From Gammaproteobacteria bacterium (GTDB lineage Bacteria > Pseudomonadota > Gammaproteobacteria > Arenicellales > JAANXG01): a stretch of DNA of 64,000 bases. Below are positions 36,505 through 45,537 of the stretch, piece by piece (position 1 is the first letter of the stretch; the number at the start of each line of letters is the position of its first letter). The notes under the pieces were generated by a model. The model searched no databases. It was not told the origin of the DNA and saw only the letters and a list, made by a program, of their open reading frames with translations. The stretch is from the NCBI GenBank assembly GCA_024638505.1, contig JAHEKE010000011.1:27451-91450 (forward strand), given 5' to 3'. Made by a program: the position numbers and the translations under genes.

Positions 36505-37287
36505 ATGCCGAAATTTGCCGCCAATCTGACATGGATGTTCCATGAATGCGATTTTCTCGACCGATTTACGGTAGCCCGCAAGCTGAACTTCGAGGCGGTC
36601 GAGTGCCAGTTTCCTTATGCCTGGAATCATAGCATTCTGGCGCAGCGGCAGGCGGATTCTCAATTGCAAATGGTGATGTTCAATACGCCTCCTGGCAACA
36701 TGGATGAAGGAGAATATGGCATTGCGGCTTTGCCGGGGCGAGAGCGGGAGTTCAAACAGTCGGTGCTGCGGGCTCTGCTTTATGCCGAAGCGTTGAACTG
36801 TAAGATGCTGCACGTGTTGGCGGGAATTACACCGCGGCATCAGGATAAGGACAGGTACTGCAGTACCTATTTATCGAATCTGAATTGGGCGGCAGAAGAA
36901 TGTGAGAAATCCAATGTCACTGTATTGGTTGAACCAATAAACACTTTTGAACGTCCGGGTTATATGATTACAACGACCGCCGAAGCGGCAAACATGATAC
37001 GGCAAGCGGATTCTACCAATGTCGCGATGCAATATGATTTCCACAACGCTCAACTGATGGAGGGAAATTTAACTGCAGTACTAGCCAGCAATGTGGAGTA
37101 CATTCGTCATATGCAAATAGCCGGGGTGCCTGGTCGAACGCCACCGGACAGAGGTGAGATGAACTATCAATATTTGTTTGAACTGGTGGATAAACTAGGC
37201 TACCAGGGGTGGTTGGGTTGCGAGTTTCAAACCGGAGACAGTTCTACGGAAGCTCTGTCATGGGCAAGAAATTACGGTATAGGGTAA
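36505..37287 (+). CDS. Hydroxypyruvate isomerase-like TIM barrel enzyme
   Basis: 260 residues, full family length. Starts KFAANLTWMFHECDFLDRF; catalytic glutamates expected in VLVEPINTFERPGY and GCEFQTGDSS; a RGEMNYQYLF segment is typical of Hyi. Interconverts hydroxypyruvate and tartronate semialdehyde or acts on a related sugar acid. First gene of a tightly spaced operon with an aldo/keto reductase (12 bases), GNAT-CNB fusion and M14-like peptidase. Confidence 0.92.
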   Translation: MPKFAANLTWMFHECDFLDRFTVARKLNFEAVECQFPYAWNHSILAQRQADSQLQMVMFNTPPGNMDEGEYGIAALPGREREFKQSVLRALLYAEALNCKMLHVLAGITPRHQDKDRYCSTYLSNLNWAAEECEKSNVTVLVEPINTFERPGYMITTTAEAANMIRQADSTNVAMQYDFHNAQLMEGNLTAVLASNVEYIRHMQIAGVPGRTPPDRGEMNYQYLFELVDKLGYQGWLGCEFQTGDSSTEALSWARNYGIG

Positions 37288-37299
37288 CGGCAGGTTGGC

Positions 37300-38235
37300 G
37301 TGAAAACGATACTCGGCACGATGACTTTTGGTGAGCAGGTTAATAAACGATGTGCTCAAACGATTGTGGATGCCTTTTTATCGACCGGAAGTAATTGTAT
37401 TGACACGGCATACCTTTATTGTGGAGGTGACACTGAGACAATGCTGGGTAAGCTTATAACACCGCAACAACGAAAGCATATTAACCTAGCCACCAAAACC
37501 CATCCATCAGCGGAAGGTGGATTGAGTGCTAGCAGTGTCAAAAATCAACTTGAAACCTCGTTGGTCAGATTGAATACTAGTTACGTCGATCTGTTTTACC
37601 TGCATTGGCCGCATCTGGAAACACCTATCGATGATACTCTGCACGCCTGTTGGCAGCTGTATCGAGAAGGAAAGTTTAAACGCTTTGGATTAAGTAACTA
37701 TGCTGCTTGGCAGGTGGCTGAGATCTATCATAAATGTGAGAGCAGTGGATGGATGAAGCCGACGGTTTATCAAGGCATGTACAACGCCTTGACCCGCGAT
37801 GTTGAGCGAGAGCTGATTCCTTGTCTGCGTAATTACGGAATCGAATTCTACGCCTACAACCCTCTGGCTGGGGGGCTGTTAACTGGTAAGCACAGAAACT
37901 TTAATCGGCTGGCTGCGGATGGTCGATTTAAACTGCATCAAGTCTACCGAGATCGATATTGGGATAAATTGTATTTTTCTGCGATGGACGTGGTGCTAGA
38001 CGCTTGCGACAAACATGATGTAGCTCCCACCGCCGCGGCGCTCCGCTGGTTAAAACACCATTCTTGTCTTTTGCAGGATGAAGATGGAATCATACTCGGC
38101 GCCAGCAGTCCGGACCAGTTCGAACAGAGCATGAGTTTTCTGCAGCAGGATCCCCTGCCGACCGAGGTAGTCGCAGCGTATGACCATGCTTGGAAGGTCA
38201 CCCAGCCGGTTTGCGTCAAATACTTCAGACCATGA
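37300..38235 (+). CDS. Aldo/keto reductase (AKR7-like)
   Basis: 311 residues from a GTG at 37300. The tetrad is visible: Asp and Tyr in CIDTAYLYCGG, Lys in LATKTHPS and His in YLHWPH. Close to aflatoxin aldehyde reductase-type proteins, which reduce dialdehydes and semialdehydes with NADPH, so it could use a product of the upstream isomerase. Its TGA overlaps the ATG of the next gene (ATGA), so they are coupled. Confidence 0.92.
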   Translation: MKTILGTMTFGEQVNKRCAQTIVDAFLSTGSNCIDTAYLYCGGDTETMLGKLITPQQRKHINLATKTHPSAEGGLSASSVKNQLETSLVRLNTSYVDLFYLHWPHLETPIDDTLHACWQLYREGKFKRFGLSNYAAWQVAEIYHKCESSGWMKPTVYQGMYNALTRDVERELIPCLRNYGIEFYAYNPLAGGLLTGKHRNFNRLAADGRFKLHQVYRDRYWDKLYFSAMDVVLDACDKHDVAPTAAALRWLKHHSCLLQDEDGIILGASSPDQFEQSMSFLQQDPLPTEVVAAYDHAWKVTQPVCVKYFRP

Positions 38236-39356
38236 GCCAAAAGCAAATACAGCCAACTATCGCGCGTGCTCACACTGAACAGCAAAAGAATCTGATTTAC
38301 AGGTTCCGTTACGAAATATATGTGGAGGAGATGAATCGTTATCATTCTATTGCCGATCACGAGCGACGCCTTTTGCGGGAAGACGTAGATGATCAAAGTC
38401 GTTTGTACATGGTGACTGAAGGAGATCGTCTGATCGGTGCGATGCGATTTACCTGGGGTGCTGATGCTCCGTTCGTACCGCGGCACGTGACACAGTACGA
38501 CCTCAAACCTTTCCTGGATTGCATCACGGCTGAGCAGATCGTTGTAGGTGAACGTTTCATGGTGTCATCCGAGTATCGAGGAACAGATTTGTTGTTCAGT
38601 ATGTTTAGAACCTACCTCGAATTTGTTAACAAAAATCGAATTCAGCTGGTATTCGGCGACTGTGAGCCGCATTTACTCAACCTCTATCAAGGATTGGGAT
38701 TTAGAACCTACAGCAAGCGTAATGTTAATAGTCCGGAAACGGGTTATCTCATTCCTTTGGTGATGATTCCTGAAGATATCTCATATATGCAACGAATAAA
38801 CTCACCCCTCTTACGGGTGTTACGTGACTTTGGTGAAGAGGCGCGGGTTCCGCATGCCGTATGCGAGTTATTGACCAAAGAAACTGCCATATTCAGTCAG
38901 AGATTCAGCGATCCGCACGAATACTGGTCGCAGATTTATGCGGCGCTAAACGAGGCCAAGCAGAATACGATTTCACCATTCGACTCAATGACCGAAGAGC
39001 AAACCACTTCCTGTCTGAAGAAAAGCAGTACCATTGAATGCTCGAAAGGAGATAGAGTCGTAAAGAAGGGGAACGTAGCGCGAAACATGTACATTGTGCT
39101 ATCAGGCACGCTGGAAGCGCGGGATGGCAATAAGTTTGTGGGTGCTCTAACGGTTGGTGACGTTTTCGGAGAGATGGCGTTTCTACTGGGGACTCCCCGC
39201 ACTGCTGACGTCTATGCAGCAACAGATGATGTAAAAGTGTTGAGCCTGAGCGAGAGTGAAATTAGAAAAATTATCGAATCCGATCCTGCTGTTGCGGCTA
39301 AATTGATGTTGAACGTCTCAAAAATGCTGTGTCGTCGGATGCTCAACAGAGCATAA
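38232..39356 (+). CDS. GNAT-type N-acyltransferase fused to a cyclic nucleotide-binding domain
   Basis: 374 residues. About 15-185 resembles the N-acyl amino acid synthase/autoinducer-synthase branch of GNAT proteins (FRYEIYVEEMNRY, VGERFMVSSEYRGTDLL, GDCEPHLLNLYQGLGFRTY). A linker of about 60 residues leads to a cyclic nucleotide-binding domain (about 255-370) whose phosphate cassette GDVFGEMAFLLGTPRTADV (309-327) keeps Gly, Glu and Arg needed for cAMP binding. The mycobacterial cAMP-regulated acetyltransferase Pat has the reverse order (CNB first). Predicted cAMP-controlled acyltransferase; the acceptor is unknown. The start overlaps the reductase stop and the peptidase begins seven bases after its stop. 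Confidence 0.88.
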   Translation: MSQKQIQPTIARAHTEQQKNLIYRFRYEIYVEEMNRYHSIADHERRLLREDVDDQSRLYMVTEGDRLIGAMRFTWGADAPFVPRHVTQYDLKPFLDCITAEQIVVGERFMVSSEYRGTDLLFSMFRTYLEFVNKNRIQLVFGDCEPHLLNLYQGLGFRTYSKRNVNSPETGYLIPLVMIPEDISYMQRINSPLLRVLRDFGEEARVPHAVCELLTKETAIFSQRFSDPHEYWSQIYAALNEAKQNTISPFDSMTEEQTTSCLKKSSTIECSKGDRVVKKGNVARNMYIVLSGTLEARDGNKFVGALTVGDVFGEMAFLLGTPRTADVYAATDDVKVLSLSESEIRKIIESDPAVAAKLMLNVSKMLCRRMLNRA

Positions 39357-39363
39357 TAAAGTC

Positions 39364-40437
39364 GTGCCTGATTGCCCACACTTCAGCGCCGACTACAGTA
39401 ACGCTAGAGCAAAGTTTCTTGCAGCATGCGCCGCAGTAAATATTCCGTACACAACTTATGTGCACCCTAATTTGGGGCCGAGCGGCGAATCCCTGTGCAC
39501 CGACTGCGTCTGTTTTGGATCAGAGACGGCCGAGCGCGTTCTTATTGTCACTTCCGCTGTCCACGGTGTGGAGGGGTTTTGTGGTTCGGCGGCCATGACC
39601 GCATGGCTTCATTCCGGCGACTGTATGCAGGCAGCGGAAGGCACGCGTGTAATTCTGATACACGCACTTAATCCATACGGCTTTGCTTGGTTGCGCCGCG
39701 TTAACGAAGACAACGTGGATTTGAATCGCAATTTCATCAACCATGAAGAGATGCTGCCAGACAGCACCGCTTATGGCTCACTGCACTCGAAACTTGTCCC
39801 ACAGCGCTGGAACGAGGATGTGGCTGCGGGTATTCGGCGGATGCTTTCGCAGCACGTTGCACGTAATGGGTTGTTGAGCATGCAGGCACTGGTATGTAGT
39901 GGGCAGTATCAACATCGGGATGGTCTATTCTATGGAGGAACGCAGGCTACCTGGTCGCACCGGGTGTTGAAAAACATACTGCGGAGCAGTACGGCCACAG
40001 CCAAGCATATCGTGCTGCTTGATTTTCATACGGGTCTTGGCACCTACGGCACGCCCGAACTGATCTGCGCTAAGCCTGCTGATAATTGTGTTAAAAACTG
40101 GTTCACCGATAAACTGAGCTGCGCACAGCTGGGTAACGCCATCGGGCCGAAATTGTCCGGAACCATAGGCTATGGTTTACGTCAGGCCGCGCCGGCGGCG
40201 AACGTTTACAGTATAACCGTTGAGTTCGGGACCTATGACGTTTATCGGGTACTGCTGGCGATAATCGCGGACAACTGGCTTCATCTTCGGGGTCATGTAC
40301 AAAGCGAAATGGGGCAGCGTATCAAGCAAGAAGTAAGAAGCAGTTTTTATCCTGATCAAGACGACTGGTGTGAGCCGGTATTAAAGCGTTCACAGTGTAT
40401 TCTAAATGAAGCCGCAGACGGCCTTGCCGCTATTTGA
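39364..40437 (+). CDS. DUF2817 family M14-like zinc carboxypeptidase, copy 2
   Basis: 357 residues from a GTG at 39364. Zinc ligands in AVHGVEGF (H67, E70), then NVDLNRNF, LDFHTGLGTYG and the catalytic Glu in TVEFGTYDVYR. Clearly paralogous to the protein at 8989, but divergent over much of its length. Last gene of the isomerase operon; next to an N-acyltransferase, removal of an amino acid from an acylated or peptidic product is a reasonable guess. No signal peptide. Confidence 0.87.
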   Translation: MPDCPHFSADYSNARAKFLAACAAVNIPYTTYVHPNLGPSGESLCTDCVCFGSETAERVLIVTSAVHGVEGFCGSAAMTAWLHSGDCMQAAEGTRVILIHALNPYGFAWLRRVNEDNVDLNRNFINHEEMLPDSTAYGSLHSKLVPQRWNEDVAAGIRRMLSQHVARNGLLSMQALVCSGQYQHRDGLFYGGTQATWSHRVLKNILRSSTATAKHIVLLDFHTGLGTYGTPELICAKPADNCVKNWFTDKLSCAQLGNAIGPKLSGTIGYGLRQAAPAANVYSITVEFGTYDVYRVLLAIIADNWLHLRGHVQSEMGQRIKQEVRSSFYPDQDDWCEPVLKRSQCILNEAADGLAAI

Positions 40438-40530
40438 TCATACTGGCAGGTATGGCAGGTAAACTTATCCTCCTTGAAGTAACGTAATTTAATCATCATA
40501 TCTCCATAAAGAGCATAGGATAACTGACCA

Positions 40531-40869
40531 ATGAATGAAGAAGTAAGAGACAACCTTAAATCCAAGAGCATCTGGTTGCGCGGGTTTTTCATGTTGCTGT
40601 TTGCGATATTTTATGGTGTTGCGGAGTTCGTTTTAGCGGTGGTTGCCATATTCCAGTTCGGCGCAGCAGTGATAACCGGTAAGCCGAATGCCAACGCGGC
40701 AAGGTTTGGTAATTCTTTAGGCCAGTACATATTTCAGATTGCCCAGTTTGTAACTTTTAATTCTGAAGAAAAACCTTTTCCGTTCTCTAACTGGCCAGAA
40801 TCGAGGTCGACAGCGGACATGCAAATTGGCGAGACGGAAGCGCTGCAAAAAAAAGATCAGGAGTCATAG
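40531..40869 (+). CDS. DUF4389 membrane protein
   Basis: 112 residues. One long hydrophobic region (about 16-48) forms one or two helices, followed by the family pattern RFGNSLGQYIFQIAQFVTFNSEEKPFPF. A GGATAACTG region precedes the ATG. Function unknown; such proteins are common in gammaproteobacteria, often beside cell-envelope genes. Confidence 0.85.
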   Translation: MNEEVRDNLKSKSIWLRGFFMLLFAIFYGVAEFVLAVVAIFQFGAAVITGKPNANAARFGNSLGQYIFQIAQFVTFNSEEKPFPFSNWPESRSTADMQIGETEALQKKDQES

Positions 40870-41009
40870 CCAGAGGTGGGGATCGTGCTGCGACGGAGGG
40901 TCGCATCTGCGCGTTTCTACCGGTACACGCACGTGCGGACCATTGATACGACTGGGATTACGCAATGAGATCACCTACGTCGATTTAGATACTGAAGGCT
41001 CAAGCCCGC

Positions 41010-41948
41010 TTGGACTGCGTTACGGCAAAAATAGTTCTTCATCACTATCCTCAGTCTCCTGTATCTGAGAAGGTACGTGTTGCGTTTGGCATCAAACGCA
41101 TAGCCTGGCATTCAGTCCACATCCCCCGGCTACCGCCCAAACCAGAGTTAGTGCTTCTTACCGGCGGCTATCGCCGCACTCCGGTTATGCAGATCGGGGC
41201 GGATATCTACTGCGATAGCCTGTGCATTTTGCATGCTTTGCAGCAGTTCGTCCCGTCTCCCACCCTGTTTCCGGATGACAATGATTGCTGGGTGCTCAGT
41301 GCGTGGACTGATGGACAATTTTTTCGCCAAGCCGTGGCCGTGGTACTGGGATCTGAAGTCGATAATCTACCTCCTGAGTTTGCTGCGGACAGGGGTCGTC
41401 TGTACTTTGGGCGGAACTATGATTTAAACGCTTTAGCCGCTGGACTGGATCATCTAGTTGGCCAGCTGCGAGCTCACCTGACGGTCATGCAGCAGTTACT
41501 GGGCGAGCGCAGGTTTATGCACGGAGAGCAGCCGGGTTTGGCCGATACTTTGTGCTACTACCTGGTCTGGTTCATCCAGGGTCGATACAGAAAAGGACCG
41601 CGCTTGCTCGCTGATTTTCCGTTCCTGCAGGCATGGGCGAAGAGAGTAGAGGCCTTTGGTCATGGGCGGCAAAGTGAAATGTCGGCCGAAGAATCGCACA
41701 ATATCGCGTTACGCGCTCACCCGATAACCGATCCGGTAATTGATGTGGCGGACCCGCTGCGGCTGCGATTGGGTGACCCAGTAGGTGTTGTACCTGAAGG
41801 AGATGGGGGGGATCCACCTGTGCACGGCGAGCTCGTCTGTTTGACTAGTGAAACAATTTCAGTGCGCAGATGGCATGAACGGGTCGGGGATGTCGTGGTG
41901 CACTTCCCCCGAATTGGTTACAGAATCAGCGCCGCTGACTCCTGCTAG
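41010..41948 (+). CDS. Glutathione S-transferase family protein
   Basis: 312 residues from TTG at 41010. The N-terminal thioredoxin fold begins IVLHHYPQSPVSEKVRVAFG with SPVSEK in the place of the GST active-site turn; RRTPVMQIGADIYCDSLCIL carries the cis-Pro and glutathione gamma-Glu contact. The helical domain follows to about 220, and an extra C-terminal beta-rich stretch of about 80 residues is unusual for plain GSTs. Substrate unknown. Converges on the aminotransferase gene. Confidence 0.83.
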   Translation: MDCVTAKIVLHHYPQSPVSEKVRVAFGIKRIAWHSVHIPRLPPKPELVLLTGGYRRTPVMQIGADIYCDSLCILHALQQFVPSPTLFPDDNDCWVLSAWTDGQFFRQAVAVVLGSEVDNLPPEFAADRGRLYFGRNYDLNALAAGLDHLVGQLRAHLTVMQQLLGERRFMHGEQPGLADTLCYYLVWFIQGRYRKGPRLLADFPFLQAWAKRVEAFGHGRQSEMSAEESHNIALRAHPITDPVIDVADPLRLRLGDPVGVVPEGDGGDPPVHGELVCLTSETISVRRWHERVGDVVVHFPRIGYRISAADSC

Positions 41949-41966
41949 AAATACTGGGCGTGAAAC

Positions 41967-43466
41967 TTAACTCGCAAACCAGCGATTGACCTCGTTCTGC
42001 ACGGAAAAAATCGGCGTGCTGTCAAATTTAAAAGTGTTGTGATAGAAGTTGCCACATGGTTCTCGGTGATAGTTTTGCAGGTAAAAGTCTTGGTTAGCGC
42101 AGATATCGCGCAGCGCTTCTGCGAGGGCATCGACATCAGAGCGGACGTTGTACAGTCCGAAGCTTGCCCTGACCATGCCTCGGTGCAGTTCAGCCAGGGC
42201 TTCCAATTCTTCGTTGCTCAATTCTTCCGCATACTCGCTGAGTTCGTCTGTAACCATTTCACGTACATAGGGGTGAGCGCAAAAACAGGCATTGCGTACA
42301 GCGATATTGAAGTAATCGTTTAAGATCGCAGCAGTCAAGGAATGATCAAACTCCTTGATGTTGAAAGAAAGGGCGCCGGTACGACGGACTTTTTTAGGGT
42401 TAGTGTCGCCGTAGATAAGTACGTCGTCTATTTTTTCCAACTGTTCTATAGCATAACGAATCAACTTTTCTTCTTCGTTGTCGATGTACTCCATGCTGAT
42501 TTTCTGCAGCGCATATAAGACAGTCGCGAGTGCGATGGCGCCAGCGATGTTTGGTGTTCCCGCCTCCTCGCGATCTGGAAAGTTTTGCGTAGGCAGGTAA
42601 CGATTGGTGTGTACGTCGTCCACCATGCCGCCTCCAACTTCTACCGGTTCTATCCCCTCGAACAATTCTTTTCGCGTAATGACCACTCCAGGCGAAGCCG
42701 GCGTGTATATTTTGTGACCGGACAGTGCAACTATATCCAAATCACGCTGCGGATTGCCATGCCCGCTCATTTTTATGGGTACGTGCGCGGCCATTTGGGC
42801 GGCGTCCACCACGACTAGGGTGCCATACCTGTGCGCCAGCTCGGCGATATCATAAATCGGATTGACGATTCCGGTTACATTTGAGACGCCGGTGACGGCG
42901 ACGTAGTTAACGTTGTCCCCATGTTCCTGCAGCGCTTTTTCAATTCGGTTTAAATCTATGCACCCCAACTGATCCGCATTTACAACAGTTGGGATATGTA
43001 TGACTTGTTTAAAGTTCCTACGATGTGGCAAGTCGTTGGAATGATGTTCCATTATGGACGTTATCACGACCTGACGCTCTGGACGTTTTTCACGCAGAGT
43101 TCTGGCGATGCGGTTGATACCGCCAGTCGTACCACTGCCCACGTAAAATGCAGTATAGTCCTCAGGATCTGCCTGAACGAATGACAACACCATATTGTGT
43201 GCCCACTCGAACTCACGCGTCGAGAGCTTGGCGCCAAAGTGTACGTTAGTGTGGGTGTTAGAATAGTACGGCATGTATTTTTTCATGACATCCCGTACGA
43301 TACCGAGTTGCAAAGTGCTTGCTGTACTATCCAGGTAAACGCGTCGCTTAGTCTCACCAGAAGCCAGCGTGTATTCAACATTTAGTCCTGTTGTGCTCTC
43401 TCGAAGCTTCCTTAGCAGCGCTGATTTATCAACTGCTTCATTACAGGTCGTATTGGCCATGTTCAC
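41967..43466 (-). CDS. Class V aminotransferase / cysteine desulfurase-like PLP enzyme
   Basis: 499 residues, about 90 longer than SufS or CsdA. The PLP Lys is in ALSGHKIYTPASPG; His and Asp contacts are in SIMEHHSNDLP and VVVDAAQMAAH. The region NACFCAHPYV holds cysteines near the position of the desulfurase persulfide Cys. The last 60 residues form an extra tail. No suf or isc genes flank it; the carbamoyltransferase is transcribed the same way about 200 bases upstream. Either a cysteine desulfurase or a selenocysteine/aminosulfonate-type lyase. Confidence 0.85.
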   Translation of the reverse strand: MNMANTTCNEAVDKSALLRKLRESTTGLNVEYTLASGETKRRVYLDSTASTLQLGIVRDVMKKYMPYYSNTHTNVHFGAKLSTREFEWAHNMVLSFVQADPEDYTAFYVGSGTTGGINRIARTLREKRPERQVVITSIMEHHSNDLPHRRNFKQVIHIPTVVNADQLGCIDLNRIEKALQEHGDNVNYVAVTGVSNVTGIVNPIYDIAELAHRYGTLVVVDAAQMAAHVPIKMSGHGNPQRDLDIVALSGHKIYTPASPGVVITRKELFEGIEPVEVGGGMVDDVHTNRYLPTQNFPDREEAGTPNIAGAIALATVLYALQKISMEYIDNEEEKLIRYAIEQLEKIDDVLIYGDTNPKKVRRTGALSFNIKEFDHSLTAAILNDYFNIAVRNACFCAHPYVREMVTDELSEYAEELSNEELEALAELHRGMVRASFGLYNVRSDVDALAEALRDICANQDFYLQNYHREPCGNFYHNTFKFDSTPIFSVQNEVNRWFAS

Positions 43467-43663
43467 CCGTTACTCAATAAAAACGATATGCTCAAACCTA
43501 AAACATTAATTATCACACAAATCTAAATAATAGTGTGTGCTCTCAAACCCGCCTCACCACCGGATTGTATAGTAAGAAAACAGTTGCGGCCCACAGTTTC
43601 TGTTTGAGCGGTGTGCGCCGCTTTAATTCAGTGATTACCTCTGCCATTACCGCGTTCAGCTGT

Positions 43664-44644
43664 TTAAAGGCCGTGAAGTAGGTGCAGCATTATCGCCTTT
43701 TGCGCATCCAGCCGATTCTCCGCCTGGTCGTAAATTATAGATTGTTCACTCTCTACCATGTCTTCCGCAATCTCATAGCCAGGATGGATTGGCATGTCAT
43801 GCATGATTTTTGCTTGGCTTTGTCGCATCAGCTTACTGTTGATTTGATAGGGCAGCATCAGATCGCATCGCTTGTTCTTTTCCTGGTCATAGGAAGGATC
43901 ATTGAAGTACTCCATATCCAACCAAGTATCCGTATACACGTAGTCTGCCTCAGCCACGGCGGATTCAATGTCTAGCGTCTCTTTTAGCTGGCCAGCCTGC
44001 AGCAGCCTCTGACGGGCCTCCTCGTCTACCGACGCGCTGTCTCGAATAGGGCAAACCAGGGTGAGGTGCACGCCCAGAGCAACAGAGATTGAAACCAAAG
44101 AGTTCACAATGTTGTTGTAAACACCTATGTAAGTCAGTTTTGCCCCGCTGATCGCACCATCGCGGTCCTCTGCGATAGTCAGCATGTCAGCCAGTGCCTG
44201 ACAAGGGTGGTATAGATTACAGCAGCCATTTATGACCGGTACCGAAGCCGCTTGCTCCATTTCGAGTAGATCGGCATTGCTTTTAAGTCTTGCCATGAGC
44301 ATGGCTGCATTTCGACACAAATACTTCGTTTCAAATCGGATGCTGCTCAAGGTGAAATTCGTGGCGCGCCAATCGAGGTTAATCGCATGCCCCCCTAATT
44401 CGCTCATTCCGGCTTCAAATGAAACCCTGGTGCGGGTGGAAGTCTTCTGAAACAGCATAACCAGGGTGTTTCCCTGCATGTGACCCTGGAACTCCCATCT
44501 TTTATGCTTAACAGTTTGTGACAGTTCAAGAGCGTGGCAAATATCTTCTTTCGGCCAGAACTTCCAATCTATTAGATGTTTAAGGGAACGATTCAATTTT
44601 CTTCTAATCAGCGGGCTAAAAGTATTAAAAATGGCTTTCACCAC
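43664..44644 (-). CDS. Atypical carbamoyltransferase (ornithine carbamoyltransferase fold)
   Basis: 326 residues. The carbamoyl-phosphate site is intact: STRTR at 69-73 and HPCQ at 146-149. The second-substrate site is changed: the OTC motif D-x-W-x-S-M-G reads DTWLDME (D239-E245), and the catalytic HCLP of OTC is HDMP at 282-285, so the conserved Cys is Asp. The 80s loop is also rewritten (DWRATNFTLSS). It should transfer carbamoyl to an amine other than ornithine. No arg genes adjoin it. Could act with the class V enzyme downstream. Confidence 0.85.
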   Translation of the reverse strand: MVKAIFNTFSPLIRRKLNRSLKHLIDWKFWPKEDICHALELSQTVKHKRWEFQGHMQGNTLVMLFQKTSTRTRVSFEAGMSELGGHAINLDWRATNFTLSSIRFETKYLCRNAAMLMARLKSNADLLEMEQAASVPVINGCCNLYHPCQALADMLTIAEDRDGAISGAKLTYIGVYNNIVNSLVSISVALGVHLTLVCPIRDSASVDEEARQRLLQAGQLKETLDIESAVAEADYVYTDTWLDMEYFNDPSYDQEKNKRCDLMLPYQINSKLMRQSQAKIMHDMPIHPGYEIAEDMVESEQSIIYDQAENRLDAQKAIMLHLLHGL

Positions 44645-45140
44645 GGCAAGACTGTTATTTTAACATCACCTTAATCAAACGCGGCTAGCGATTTAAACTA
44701 AAGTTCTTTTGACGCTGTGATCGACTGGTGTTGCTGTGGCTGTTGTGCGCTCCTATTGGTTTAAACCGTCCTCCTCCTGGAAGATGCTGCCGTTCTGTGT
44801 CACATGCCCTGGCAAAGGCGGCTCACGCTGAATACAGCGTAAACTTGATTCCTCGACCTGCCGTAAGAGACAACATAATGGAACGACAGCAGCGCGCTAG
44901 TCTTGGCGTAATTGTCTCGGCCTCGCGCTCAATGGCGTCTAGGGCCTTAAACTGGGCTTAGCAGATGTCGAAAGTGGGGCGAATCCAAAGTTTTTCACCT
45001 GAAATCCTCGGTTTCGGGACGTCACAGTTATCCTCAACCAAGGCGTTTTTTAAACCAAAATAGCGATTCGGAATCCAAAATATTGAAAACTTGCCTAAAC
45101 TTAACAGAAGGTACAAGGCAGCAAAGAGGGGGTAAAGCAG
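44645..45140. other. Gap of about 500 bases
   Basis: No convincing gene. Short open frames exist on both strands (44728-44961 plus, 44958-45155 minus), but their composition is ordinary and they lack domains or good start signals. It presumably holds promoters for the flanking genes. Confidence 0.5.
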
Positions 45141-45389
45141 GTGAGTACCGAGCATAAACTGGTTTGTTTAAACGCAATAGATCTCGTTAAATGGTGGGGA
45201 TGCCGGGAGAATCAGCCTTATTTTCCGGCCGATCCTGGCGAATGGCCGGCGATTATCCGAGCCTATATTCGCGACAAAGTTGGTGCCGACGTCAATGATG
45301 AACAGGCGGTGTCATCTCTCATGCAGGAGCTTTATGAGCATGCCCAACATTACGTCGAATGGGTTAAACTCAACCACACTATACATTAA
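45141..45389 (+). CDS. Small acidic protein, unknown
   Basis: 82 residues from GTG at 45141, preceded by an AGAGGGGG stretch about ten bases upstream. Trp/Glu/Asp-rich and soluble, e.g. VKWWGCRENQ and QELYEHAQHYVEWVKLN. No family recognised. It lies about 150 bases ahead of the hemerythrin gene in the same direction, but that gene has its own promoter. Confidence 0.55.
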   Translation: MSTEHKLVCLNAIDLVKWWGCRENQPYFPADPGEWPAIIRAYIRDKVGADVNDEQAVSSLMQELYEHAQHYVEWVKLNHTIH

Positions 45390-45482
45390 ATTTGAATCCG
45401 CAGGCCTTGCTGCACCCCTGCTATCCTTTATCTGCCGCAGCTCAAGTTCAGCACGTCTGATGATTCTTTTTTGAATGTCGAC

Positions 45483-45524
45483 TTGATTTGCGTCAAGTTG
45501 TGCAGCGGGTTTTTGACCTATGTT
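45483..45524 (+). promoter_or_regulatory. Anr/FNR-type class II promoter of the hemerythrin gene
   Basis: TTGATTTGCGTCAA at 45483-45496 matches TTGAT-N4-ATCAA at nine of ten positions. A TATGTT -10 hexamer lies at 45519-45524. If transcription starts at 45531, the box centre falls at -41.5, the classic position for FNR activation. The leader would be only seven bases before the ATG at 45538. Confidence 0.75.
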
Positions 45525-45537
45525 TTAAAGCACCGTT

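Noticed and set aside
44728..45155. Open frames of 77 and 65 codons
   Set aside because: No domain or start signal, and the second overlaps the better-supported gene at 45141.
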